From: Phoronis ovalis
Taxonomy: Eukaryota > Phoronida > Phoronidae
Direction of reading: 5' to 3'
Length of the DNA: 16,195 nucleotides
Assembly (NCBI GenBank): GCA_028565635.1
Contig: JAOXYB010108492.1
Coordinates: 1-16,195 of the forward strand
A program made the translations under genes and the position numbers. The notes below the pieces were generated by a model. It searched no databases and was not told the origin of the DNA. It saw only the letters and a program-made list of their open reading frames with translations. Within the stretch, counting starts at the first letter, position 1. Each line of letters opens with the position of its first letter. Positions 12,301 to 16,031 of the stretch are shown one piece after another.

Positions 12301-15300
12301 ACCAATGCAGCAGCTTTTCAAGAGAAGAAACAAAACCTGACAAAATAAAAATGGCAAGTTCCTTCTTGTCTATTGATTATGTTTTAGGTAGCAGATGTAA
12401 TAACGTTATATGGCACTGCTTTCTATTCATTTTGTCCACATGCATTGTTTATGCTTGTTCAGACTGCAATCTGATTTAATCTGTGTAACTCCTTCTAAGC
12501 AAAGAGCTTTAGAAAATAATACATTTATGGAAGTATATTTAATTTAACATATTATATGAAATATTGCAATAGGTGGATGCCAATCATGTCAATAATTGAA
12601 GGGCATGCAAAAATACAACCCCAAACCTAATCAAACTAAATTAGATAATGTAATTTGTTTCACTAATTTTCTGTTGTAATGTTTAGGTTTGGAACCCACA
12701 TATCAGGCATTCCACCAATAACAAGGCAAATGAGAATCAATAACATTAGTCCATATGGTAAGCAATCCATACTACAGACCTAGCCATAGCAGATATCTAT
12801 AATACAATATAGTAATTTAAAGGACCTGTGGCCAAAAGATGAAATAAATATACTATTCTATGAATATAATAATGTAACTTAATGCAAAGTATTTATTTCC
12901 ATAATTGACAGTAGTATTATCAGCACATGTAGAACTTGCTACCACAGTATAATATGTATCTAAGTCCAGTTTTTGTTCAATAACAAATAACACCAGCTAT
13001 TTATCTACACTGTTGCCACTTTTTTAATGTGTTACTTTTTCTTAATGTTCCCTTTACATTTTTTTACAGATATCCGCATTGATTGGCAGGTGTTTAACAG
13101 TATTAAGGATGACAGCCAGCTGTTAGATTTAGTTCTGACTTATGGTAAACCTTTCCCAAGACAAGATAAAGATGGCAATGAAATAATGCCAACAGAAAGT
13201 AAGCCTTGTCATGACCCATTCATTATTACTGGTTTATCTAAATTTTTTAGCTTTCTTTGGTTTTTACCATGCAAATTCGTAATTGAAGATCTTAGAAATT
13301 GCATGAAAAATATAAAAGTTTTTTATCACTAAACGAATTATTAAAGTTCTGTCTTGCTATGTTTTCTGCAGCAGATGCAAGTAAAAATTCTTGTTTAAAG
13401 TAAAAGATGTAGGATATCATTGAGTTTACCCTTTGTTTTCTCAGAGCCAGAGCTTATTCAACGGTTACCAACAGATTTTATTCCAAACTCCCCCGATACA
13501 GCATCAACTACACGCCAGGTGACTGCTATGACAGACCATGCATCATCTACGGACGAACAGAATCAAAAAATGAAAGTAATCTCTGTGAATATACGAGCAC
13601 ATGATGGTGTTCAGAATGACAAACCTTTCAAGTTTACTCCAAGTCAGATGGTATGTTTGCATGTCAACTTTGAGTTTCATAAATTTATAAACTAAGATGT
13701 TTGCTTAGAAAAAGGAAATCTCATATATCTCATAAAAAGTATTTTTAAATACTTTTTATGAGATTTACAAGTAACTTTTATCATTTGCAGGTTGTTCCAG
13801 CCAGAGGCTTCACCTCTGTAGCTGTTGCGTTAAGTCCGTATACAGAAACCAACGACCCTGATGGAGAAGACTTTACTGCATTTGCCCTTGGTTACATCAG
13901 CTTGGATGATGAGGTAATTACATTAATCATGGGTTTTCATGGTGGTCTTTTCAGAAATATATAGTTACAGTTGATGAGAAACTGGTTATTTACCAACAGT
14001 TTTCTGTCAGATATTGTATAGTTCACATTTGTCGAGTATACAAGACAAATAGAGTTCAAGTCAAACATTGGGAAGGTACACTATCATTCAGTATATCCTT
14101 TATACAGAGAGTACGTATCTGATAAGTTTTCATTCCTGTATGTTTTAAAATGACTGTTTTTTTATTTTACAGTCAGTGAATATCAAAGGAAAGGTTTCAC
14201 GTCTTCAACATTACGATCTTGAACCCATTCGATTAAATATAACAGCTCATGTTAAACCTGCACTGTAAGTATTACTTTGAAATAATGACTCGATAGATGC
14301 ATGTAAAAATGTCACGTGATGACTGGTTTCATGACATGATTATAACCAGTTCACGTGTTATACATATTCTATCGCAATCAATCTCAATTTCCCTGTTTTA
14401 TCATTCTAATACCTGTTTTCTAATACCTGTTTTTAAAAATTAAATTTGGAAGTTCTACTTAACATTATACAACAAAATATACCTGTAAAAAGGAAAAACA
14501 GACAAATTTGCAGCTTCACAACCTAGGGGTTCTGCTTTACGTGACTTTTGAATAATGATGTACAAGGGATCCATTATCTTTTAGTGATCCATTATAACTT
14601 TTTAGCTATCCATTATAACTCCTCAGGATCTATTTTCATGAGCCGACACATGATGCGATTTAGCGAATCTGATTGGGTAAGAGATGTACATGGTCTAGTA
14701 TATTTATTTACTGATAATGATTGTTCTAGGTTGACCATTGAATGTACAGAAGAAGATGGCATGACATATAGAACAGCACTGAGTGATCTTCTTAATAACG
14801 AAAATGTGAGTCTTTATATATTGTATGCCATTACAATAATATCATGTTGTAACAAAATGATTAAAATGTCTAGTTAAACATACCAACAAAAAGGTAATAA
14901 TATAATCCATATCAAGAAATTCAGTTTGCATGTACAAAATGCATTGTAACAGTTGTCATTATATTCCTTTAACAGGTATCTGACTCGAGCTTGCGTGTCA
15001 ACAGTGCAAATCTAGCTAATAAAACAGGCACCCCACTTGTATTTCAACTTGTGGCACCTGAACCTTTTGTACTGACAAATGTGAATCCAAATTCACTCGA
15101 AGTTACTGCAGGGGTGCATGAAACTGGATTCATGACACTGAACCCACATTGCAACATCCAGGTATGTCATCTTCATAATGCAAAAGGAAAACGTGCAGTT
15201 TTTAACACAGCTAAAACCTAATGCAAAGGTCATCAAATAGACAACCTCAGCAGTTTCAACCGATACGGGGAAGTGAATTCTACACTTGACTGTCTCCAGT

Positions 15301-16031
15301 TACAAAGAAAACACACCAGTCCTACGATTAACCAAATTAATACTGGCACTATAACTTCCATTGAAAAAAACTGTGCACCTCTTTGGAATGTAATGACTAC
15401 AATCGATAGTATAATAATTCTGTAGGCATATTTGTAAACAGTGATAAAGTCACCTTGCAGGCAAAGAATTAAAATATAAGCTTTATTGGGTAATGGCTTA
15501 CAATTCCATGAAATTTGGGTGTTAGTAATAATATAGATAATAGTAGTTCTCACTTAAACTGCAGAGTACTAGTGTGCTGTTTGATTAACCAGCAAAATAT
15601 TTACATAACCATGTTACTACCAACGTTTTCTACCAATCATCAGCATTTTATTAGTATTATATGGCCAATTTAACAAGTTTTCTAAACTCTTTTTTATTAA
15701 GATTTCAATAATTTTGGAAATACAAAACAAGAGTAGATGAATGTGTTAATTTTGCTAAACTGAAAAAATTATTAAGTTTTTTGTTAACCAAGAGATTGCT
15801 TTATTTAGCTTAAATAAATCACAAGTCCAAATATGATCTGATGAGTGTTCTAAGAAATGTTTTTTCTAGGTACATGCTGCATTCTGTGTAGGTTTGGATC
15901 TTTTGTCCCACACAGAAGAGCTGAACAGCAACGAGGAAAAGGATGGCATTCTGTTAGAAGTTTCAGAAAATGAGCAAAAACTACATTTTAAGAAAAATTT
16001 AAGAATACAGTATAACAATGGAACACTACAG
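267..16031 (+). CDS. DLEC1: DLEC1/CFAP81-like ciliary ASH-repeat protein, partial gene (31 internal exons)
   Basis: Joined exons: 267-377, 970-1148, 2044-2255, 2714-2795, 3065-3152, 3557-3730, 4174-4307, 4625-4808, 5188-5350, 6052-6244, 6496-6628, 6886-7025, 7380-7473, 7812-7942, 8225-8383, 8556-8698, 9041-9194, 9583-9693, 9893-10023, 10318-10500, 10876-10952, 11689-11840, 12128-12234, 12687-12757, 13070-13198, 13445-13650, 13791-13913, 14173-14264, 14730-14805, 14976-15161, 15870-16031. Seen: 1426 codons with no in-frame stop, GT-AG at every internal boundary, and human DLEC1-like runs in the same order throughout. The partial protein has a charged N-terminal part (residues 1-170), about nine Ig-like ASH/MSP repeats, and polar linkers near residues 950-990 and 1145-1190. 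Known for the family: DLEC1/FAP81 is an axoneme-associated protein of motile cilia and sperm flagella, linked to the central apparatus; the human gene is also described as a silenced tumour-suppressor candidate. Inferred: a functional orthologue. Start, stop and both ends lie outside the window. HYDIN or CFAP47 are less likely because the motif order is DLEC1's. Confidence 0.95.
378..969 (+). other. Intron 1
   Basis: 592 nt of AT-rich sequence with stops in all frames, closed by TATTGTAG at 969. An open minus-strand stretch at 393-635 has no recognisable protein features. I see no further structure. Confidence 0.8.
970..1148 (+). CDS. DLEC1: DLEC1-like exon 2 of window (residues 37-96)
   Basis: The exon completes a Gly codon from the previous exon and ends in phase 0 at TTG|GTAAGT, a strong donor. 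It encodes a charged Ser/Asn/Met-rich segment (LPSYTLETKSFKHH at the start, DSLDKVLVTSQL at the end). This corresponds to the poorly conserved human region before the NHLRVPQRELDRL block. It was identified mainly by position, phase and coding continuity, with weak residue similarity (a P-x-x-S/Y-L start). It is probably helical or disordered. Confidence 0.82.
1149..2043 (+). other. Intron 2, the longest in the window
   Basis: 895 nt of AT-rich, stop-rich sequence with acceptor TTTAATTTAG at 2043. No transposon protein, RNA gene or additional DLEC1-like exon was recognised in any frame. Confidence 0.8.
2044..2255 (+). CDS. DLEC1: DLEC1-like exon 3 of window (residues 97-167)
   Basis: This exon carries one of the diagnostic DLEC1 blocks: VQREIDRVDLANLHAKTNYL followed by KNPRFKP, against human VPQRELDRLLLARMESRNHF then LKNPRF (recalled). 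The block looks like an amphipathic helix before the first Ig-like repeat. It is followed by a lysine-rich stretch (KDSKKKAKEINIK) that may be a basic contact surface; that role is only inferred. It ends two bases into a Lys codon at AAGAA|GTACG. Confidence 0.95.
2256..2713 (+). other. Intron 3
   Basis: 458 nt. It is AT-rich except for a slightly GC-richer patch near 2455-2520 that resembles no element I know. A short ATT run lies at 2640-2652. The acceptor is TTATTTCAG at 2713. Confidence 0.8.
2714..2795 (+). CDS. DLEC1: DLEC1-like exon 4 of window (residues 167-194)
   Basis: It encodes VVVFVASPPIVRFTEYQVGQ then VYE, the first beta strands of ASH/MSP repeat 1. Human DLEC1 has [20 protein letters not shown] here (recalled). 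The F-x-x-Y-x-V/I-G pattern is the typical entry strand of a HYDIN-type ASH domain. It ends in phase 0 at GAG|GTAAGA. Confidence 0.95.
3065..3152 (+). CDS. DLEC1: DLEC1-like exon 5 of window (residues 195-223)
   Basis: It continues ASH repeat 1 with VELKNISTSLRPCRVIPPAT, the classic ASH N-x-(S/T) strand followed by R-V-x-P-P. Human DLEC1 has IALQNTTTTSRYLRVLPPST (recalled). It ends one base into a Gly codon at a consensus donor, GTAAGT. Confidence 0.95.
3153..3556 (+). other. Intron 5
   Basis: 404 nt of AT-rich sequence with stops in all frames. The minus-strand open stretch at 3385-3576 runs into the next exon and looks like chance. The acceptor is TCTATTACAG at 3556. Confidence 0.8.
3557..3730 (+). 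CDS. DLEC1: DLEC1-like exon 6 of window (residues 224-281)
   Basis: It closes ASH repeat 1. Key pieces are GLVAPGMSCHYTIRFIPDSL, GDYDDEIRVQTQ and GRRPPPVLS. Human DLEC1 has [20 protein letters not shown] and ARRPPPVL (recalled). The APGM turn followed by alternating hydrophobics and F-x-P is the ASH repeat signature. It ends one base into a Leu codon. Confidence 0.97.
3731..4173 (+). other. Intron 6
   Basis: 443 nt. It contains a TATATATA tract after the donor and a stretch of ATGCAT/ATGCATG motifs near 3825-3925, but no recognisable element. The acceptor is GTATTTTCAG at 4173. Confidence 0.78.
4174..4307 (+). CDS. DLEC1: DLEC1-like exon 7 of window (residues 282-326)
   Basis: It opens ASH repeat 2: VDVGQCLVGGSKIMQIPLHN, then GGAGRFCFLATSNWPSTSFK. 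Human DLEC1 has [20 protein letters not shown] and SVGRFCIMPKTSWPPLSFK (recalled). The GxCLxGG, GRFC and WPxxSFK matches are diagnostic. It ends in phase 0. Confidence 0.96.
4308..4624 (+). other. Intron 7
   Basis: 317 nt of AT-rich sequence with A- and T-runs near 4495-4512. Nothing else is recognisable. The acceptor is GTATTCCAG at 4624. Confidence 0.78.
4625..4808 (+). CDS. DLEC1: DLEC1-like exon 8 of window (residues 327-387)
   Basis: It closes ASH repeat 2: VLELMHNETGLIEVMFSPEA, then KLTIICDNCHVKHLTVIG. Human DLEC1 has LVEVLFSPKS and FIIMCDNCQIKELVTIG (recalled). The CDNC pair is retained and sits on the last strand of the repeat. It ends one base into a Gly codon before GTATGT. Confidence 0.97.
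4809..5187 (+). other. Intron 8
   Basis: 379 nt. The reading frame of exon 8 stays open for about 120 nt beyond the donor by chance. An imperfect 18-bp tandem duplication lies at 5034-5069. The acceptor is TCAACTTAG at 5187. Confidence 0.78.
5188..5350 (+). CDS. DLEC1: DLEC1-like exon 9 of window (residues 388-442)
   Basis: It begins ASH repeat 3 with the strand GQVAGVEFTAVDGG, then an acidic variable loop, then ASELIRFPNLNPYTYMQKNM and VISNKT. Human DLEC1 has HFIRFEPENL and KQLIIRNAT at the corresponding place (recalled). The N-x-T strand is conserved while the loop (residues about 402-424) is not. It ends two bases into a Thr codon at a consensus GTAAGT. Confidence 0.93.
5351..6051 (+). 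other. Intron 9
   Basis: 701 nt. A GGAATAG at 5451-5457 is mirrored by CTATTCC at 5568-5574, with TGCATG copies nearby, which makes a weak imperfect inverted repeat. No coding remnant was recognised. The acceptor is TTATTTACAG at 6051. Confidence 0.75.
6052..6244 (+). CDS. DLEC1: DLEC1-like exon 10 of window (residues 442-506)
   Basis: It continues ASH repeat 3: VSLPFHWNLIKPHLE, then FSVEPESGTLDPGAVANFKV and TFAPP. Human DLEC1 has VELAFYWQIMKPNL and FSIMPRKGVLSP (recalled). The F-x-V-x-P-x-x-G-x-L-x-P turn is the hallmark of ASH/MSP repeats. The donor GTTAGT after GGG is acceptable, and phase 0 joins cleanly to the next exon. Confidence 0.94.
6496..6628 (+). CDS. DLEC1: DLEC1-like exon 11 of window (residues 507-550)
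   Basis: It begins VKVYHSCLHLILQNIPDFTA, matching human RDFHSVLQMVLEEVPEP (recalled), the last strand of repeat 3. A polar Asn/Ser/Glu-rich linker follows (NENSNNQFESPNISRKQT), probably a surface loop. It ends one base into a Glu codon before GTGAGC. Confidence 0.92.
6886..7025 (+). CDS. DLEC1: DLEC1-like exon 12 of window (residues 551-597)
   Basis: It encodes LELEVKGESEPFKVLLQPYA then ILLPGNILVGTTVRKQF. Human DLEC1 has LEIEVKGSVEPFQVLLEPYA and LIIPGENYIGINVKKAF (recalled). This is one of the best-conserved segments in the window. It ends repeat 3 and opens repeat 4. It ends in phase 0 at GTG|GTAAGT. Confidence 0.97.
7026..7379 (+). other. Intron 12
   Basis: 354 nt of AT-rich, stop-rich sequence. 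Nothing is recognisable. The acceptor is GTGTAATTTAG at 7379. Confidence 0.78.
7380..7473 (+). CDS. DLEC1: DLEC1-like exon 13 of window (residues 598-628)
   Basis: It encodes MDNMSLSPIVFNWNPSTSNH then ILEVEPPMGEL in repeat 4. The human counterpart is MWNNSKSPIRYLWGKISDCH with IIEVEPGTGVI (recalled). The first codon is ATG, but it lies mid-protein and is not a start. It ends one base into a Leu codon at GTAAGT. Confidence 0.94.
7474..7811 (+). other. Intron 13
   Basis: 338 nt. The 7560-7640 stretch is a little richer in G and C than its surroundings but has stops in all frames. The acceptor is CATTCATTACAG at 7811. Confidence 0.75.
7812..7942 (+). CDS. DLEC1: DLEC1-like exon 14 of window (residues 629-672)
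   Basis: It closes repeat 4: PGGQLQFELSVTGSEPGKID then ETLLCHVEHLDEPLTLRVSA. Human DLEC1 has GDFELNFTGGVPGPTSQDLL and CEIEDSPSPVVLHIEA (recalled). The LC-H/E-x-E strand and the hydrophobic closing strand are kept. It ends in phase 0 at AAG|GTAAAG. Confidence 0.94.
8225..8383 (+). CDS. DLEC1: DLEC1-like exon 15 of window (residues 673-725)
   Basis: It opens repeat 5: GPEVQIEEPDVDFSLVYLGE, then DIVISNSSQIPAKWSIYE. Human DLEC1 has KGPALIINVSALQFGLLRLG and IQIRNVSQLPATWRMKE (recalled). The V-D-F-x-x-V-x-L-G strand and SQ(I/L)PAxW are diagnostic. It is a complete phase 0-0 exon with a GTGTGT donor. Confidence 0.96.
8439..8485. repeat. Near-perfect 18-bp inverted repeat in intron 15
   Basis: Left arm GAAGGCTTTGTTTTATAT (8439-8456) and right arm ATATAAAACAAAACCTTC (8468-8485) are reverse complements at 17 of 18 positions, with an 11-nt spacer. 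Two further A-T pairs extend the stem outward. It could fold as an RNA hairpin in a 172-nt intron whose acceptor lies at 8555. It may be a fragment of a small transposon; no target-site duplication was identified. Confidence 0.85.
8556..8698 (+). CDS. DLEC1: DLEC1-like exon 16 of window (residues 726-773)
   Basis: It continues repeat 5: FTFTPSSGDLRPLEVRKIKV then TVFELNVEDGNN. Human DLEC1 has FDIEPSSGQLHSLGECRVDI and TVLELEVENGAW (recalled). It ends two bases into a Ser codon at a weak donor, GTATAA. This donor is favoured because it keeps frame with the next exon and ends at the human-equivalent strand. Confidence 0.94.
8699..9040 (+). other. Intron 16
   Basis: 342 nt. The frame of exon 16 stays open for about 65 nt past the donor, encoding nothing DLEC1-like. 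An open stretch at 8961-9040 precedes the next exon in frame, but it lacks DLEC1 similarity and the TCTATTGCAG acceptor at 9040 explains it. Nothing else was seen. Confidence 0.76.
9041..9194 (+). CDS. DLEC1: DLEC1-like exon 17 of window (residues 773-824)
   Basis: It encodes VRAEVQTPQACFLKSQLEMN then EVFLDVPTQHKVVLVNRTKL. Human DLEC1 has VYAEVQKPHVYLQSSQVEVR and LYLGVPTKTTITLINGTLL (recalled). It finishes repeat 5 and opens repeat 6. It ends in phase 0 at AAG|GTCAGT. Confidence 0.96.
9195..9582 (+). other. Intron 17
   Basis: 388 nt of AT-rich sequence. Short open stretches on both strands next to exons 17 and 18 look like chance. The acceptor is TCTTTTGTAG at 9582. Confidence 0.77.
9583..9693 (+). 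CDS. DLEC1: DLEC1-like exon 18 of window (residues 825-861)
   Basis: It continues repeat 6: CSLSVEPERGHLGPREEREI then LVNFTAHK. Human DLEC1 has CMVTVSPKHGLLGPSEECQL and KLELTAHT (recalled). The P-x-x-G-x-LGP turn is the ASH hallmark. It is a complete phase 0-0 exon with a GTAAGA donor. Confidence 0.96.
9893..10023 (+). CDS. DLEC1: DLEC1-like exon 19 of window (residues 862-905)
   Basis: It closes repeat 6: LRIPCHIDGMESPLALGVSC then DVKGLTVTYRV. Human DLEC1 has LALPCHVSGMKKPLVLGISG and KPQGLQVAITI (recalled). The PCH-x-x-GM-x-x-PL-x-LG run is almost unmistakable. It ends two bases into an Arg codon at GTAACT. Confidence 0.97.
10318..10500 (+). CDS. DLEC1: DLEC1-like exon 20 of window (residues 905-966)
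   Basis: It opens repeat 7: CLEYGNNVDLGANIKRYLCI then RNNSAITAPFNISVESF. A Pro/Ser/Lys-rich linker follows (RPPTPPSDKTKGFMPNK). Human DLEC1 has LRLDFGSAVPLRTRVTRQLI and TNRSPIRTRFSLKFEYF (recalled). The linker is probably disordered, as in the human protein, and its sequence is not conserved. It ends two bases into a Ser codon at GTAAAC. Confidence 0.94.
10578..10619. repeat. 21-bp tandem duplication, two copies
   Basis: Two adjacent 21-nt copies starting ATCTATCTCATT at 10578 and 10599 match at 18 of 21 positions. This looks like a local slippage duplication inside intron 20. Confidence 0.8.
10809..10840. repeat. 16-bp tandem duplication, two copies
   Basis: GTGTAATTTGTAATAA at 10809-10824 is followed directly by GTGTAATTTGTAATAT at 10825-10840, identical at 15 of 16 positions. 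It lies upstream of the acceptor of exon 21. Confidence 0.85.
10876..10952 (+). CDS. DLEC1: DLEC1-like exon 21 of window (residues 966-991), linker exon
   Basis: A short exon encoding a basic, Ser-rich linker: QRRSLLGKTPNLADPMSKSS then SRVHS. It fits the human stretch SLSKKTSLPNMPPALLKTVR (recalled) by position and composition only. Evidence is the exact phase fit (enters 2, leaves 1), the splice sites TTGCAG and GTAATT, and the absence of stops. Part of the linker may be in a small exon I cannot see. Confidence 0.82.
10953..11688 (+). other. Intron 21
   Basis: 736 nt of AT-rich sequence. The frame of exon 21 stays open to 11119 but turns into Lys/Phe/Ile-rich translation typical of noncoding AT-rich DNA. 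The acceptor is ATATTGCAG at 11688. A small additional linker exon here cannot be excluded. Confidence 0.75.
11689..11840 (+). CDS. DLEC1: DLEC1-like exon 22 of window (residues 992-1042)
   Basis: It carries a diagnostic DLEC1 block: FCAMMLKEGKGAAFTVMPSS, then SYSDMWGEYTDRLVCR. Human DLEC1 has FMESMLSHGKGAAFF and CANMWGEYWDNLICT (recalled). It forms the middle and closing strands of repeat 7, with the conserved MWGEY on a strand edge. It ends in phase 0 at AGG|GTATGT. Confidence 0.97.
12128..12234 (+). CDS. DLEC1: DLEC1-like exon 23 of window (residues 1043-1078)
   Basis: It encodes LDLVHIPIHMTVLGCPLIFQ then MTATQGNAQPILR. Human DLEC1 has EVIPVHMAAVGCPI and EPAMRFGTQ across the next junction (recalled). 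It is the last strand of repeat 7 (IPxHMxxxGCP). It ends two bases into an Arg codon. Confidence 0.96.
12235..12686 (+). other. Intron 23
   Basis: 452 nt. Apart from a short AAGTACAAGTACAATT run near 12268-12285, I see only AT-rich, stop-rich sequence. The acceptor is TAATGTTTAG at 12686. Confidence 0.77.
12687..12757 (+). CDS. DLEC1: DLEC1-like exon 24 of window (residues 1078-1101)
   Basis: The shortest exon here (71 nt). With the split Arg it encodes RFGTHISGIPPITRQMRINN then ISPY. Human DLEC1 has MRFGTQVSGGDTVTRTLRLN then NSSPCD (recalled). It opens repeat 8. It ends one base into an Asp codon at GTAAGC. Confidence 0.96.
12758..13069 (+). other. Intron 24
   Basis: 312 nt of AT-rich sequence ending in a long pyrimidine tract and TTTTTTTACAG at 13069. 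Nothing else was recognised. Confidence 0.78.
13070..13198 (+). CDS. DLEC1: DLEC1-like exon 25 of window (residues 1102-1144)
   Basis: It continues repeat 8: DIRIDWQVFNSIKDDSQLLD then LVLTYGKPFPRQDKDGNE. Human DLEC1 has DIRLDWETYVPEDKEDRLVE and LVFYGPPFPLRDQAGNE (recalled). The DIR-x-DW and YG-x-PFP-x-x-D-x-x-GNE matches are very strong. It ends one base into a Lys codon at GTAAGC. Confidence 0.97.
13445..13650 (+). CDS. DLEC1: DLEC1-like exon 26 of window (residues 1145-1213)
   Basis: Its first two thirds form a polar Ser/Thr/Asp-rich linker (for example NSPDTASTTRQVTAMTDHAS). It then returns to repeat 8 with KVISVNIRAHDGVQNDKPFK and FTPSQM. Human DLEC1 has QKLISVILQAHEGVPSGHLY and ISPKQV (recalled), also preceded by a Ser-rich linker. 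It ends in phase 0 at ATG|GTATGT. Confidence 0.95.
13727..13764. repeat. Perfect 18-bp inverted repeat with 2-nt spacer in intron 26
   Basis: ATCTCATAAAAAGTATTT (13727-13744), a TT spacer, then its exact reverse complement AAATACTTTTTATGAGAT (13747-13764). It sits in the shortest intron of the window (140 nt), ending 26 nt before the acceptor AG at 13790, so it overlaps the likely branch-point zone. In pre-mRNA it could form a tight hairpin. Confidence 0.93.
13791..13913 (+). CDS. DLEC1: DLEC1-like exon 27 of window (residues 1214-1254)
   Basis: It encodes VVPARGFTSVAVALSPYTET, a charged loop, then AFALGYISLDDE. Human DLEC1 has VVVPAGGSSTIYISFTP and GYALGFMSLDSK (recalled). The VPA-x-G turn and the ALG(Y/F)(I/M)SLD strand identify the end of repeat 8. 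It is a complete phase 0-0 exon with donor GTAATT. Confidence 0.97.
14173..14264 (+). CDS. DLEC1: DLEC1-like exon 28 of window (residues 1255-1285)
   Basis: It encodes IKGKVSRLQHYDLEPIRLNI then TAHVKPAL. Human DLEC1 has GKRHRLQDFAVGPLKLDLHS and YVRPAQL (recalled). The K-x-x-RLQ and V(K/R)PA motifs bridge repeats 8 and 9. It ends two bases into a Leu codon at GTAAGT. Confidence 0.95.
14405..14432. repeat. Perfect 14-bp tandem duplication
   Basis: TCTAATACCTGTTT occurs twice back to back (14405-14418 and 14419-14432) with no mismatch. Confidence 0.88.
14569..14620. repeat. Three-copy ATCCATTAT tandem repeat
   Basis: ATCCATTAT starts at 14569, 14587 and 14608, spaced 18 and 21 nt apart. The spacers share TTTTAG, and the last two copies both continue AACT. 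It is a degenerate minisatellite-like array in intron 28. Confidence 0.8.
14730..14805 (+). CDS. DLEC1: DLEC1-like exon 29 of window (residues 1285-1310)
   Basis: With the split Leu codon it encodes LLTIECTEEDGMTYRTALSD then LLNNEN. The human counterpart is the region LSVELDYGGSM to DLIP (recalled), with moderate similarity. Phase continuity (2 to 0) on both sides supports it. It opens repeat 9. The donor is GTGAGT. Confidence 0.9.
14976..15161 (+). CDS. DLEC1: DLEC1-like exon 30 of window (residues 1311-1372)
   Basis: It encodes LRVNSANLANKTGTPLVFQL, then EPFVLTNVNPNSLEVTAG. Human DLEC1 has HLKLTNTTEIPHYFRLMVSR and PFSVSQ (recalled). The N-x-T strand followed by L-x-A/S-x-x-PF is typical of an ASH repeat. 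It is a complete phase 0-0 exon, ending CAG|GTATGT. Confidence 0.94.
15162..15869 (+). other. Intron 30
   Basis: 708 nt. The minus-strand open stretch at 15233-15553 translates to a hydrophobic sequence with one membrane-like segment but no family resemblance; I treat it as chance. The acceptor is GTTTTTTCTAG at 15869. Confidence 0.76.
15870..16031 (+). CDS. DLEC1: DLEC1-like exon 31, last exon in window (residues 1373-1426)
   Basis: It encodes VHAAFCVGLDLLSHTEELNS, an acidic stretch, then FKKNLRIQYNNGTLQ. Human DLEC1 has VNVSFSLSLELLSY and FTQNLLLEYTNQTTQ (recalled). It ends in phase 0 at CAG|GTACAT. The next DLEC1 segment (human VVPLRAVVAVPEL) is absent from the remaining bases, so the gene continues to the right. 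Confidence 0.94.

Larger units (their letters stand above)
14265..14729 (+). other. Intron 28, with two small tandem repeats
   Basis: 465 nt. It contains a perfect 14-bp duplication (14405-14432) and a three-copy ATCCATTAT repeat (14569-14620). No coding remnant was recognised. The acceptor is TTGTTCTAG at 14729. Confidence 0.78.

Noticed and set aside
15233-15553. 106-residue minus-strand open stretch with a membrane-like hydrophobic segment
   Set aside because: It lies wholly inside intron 30, matches no family I know, has no splice or promoter context, and AT-rich DNA readily gives hydrophobic translations.
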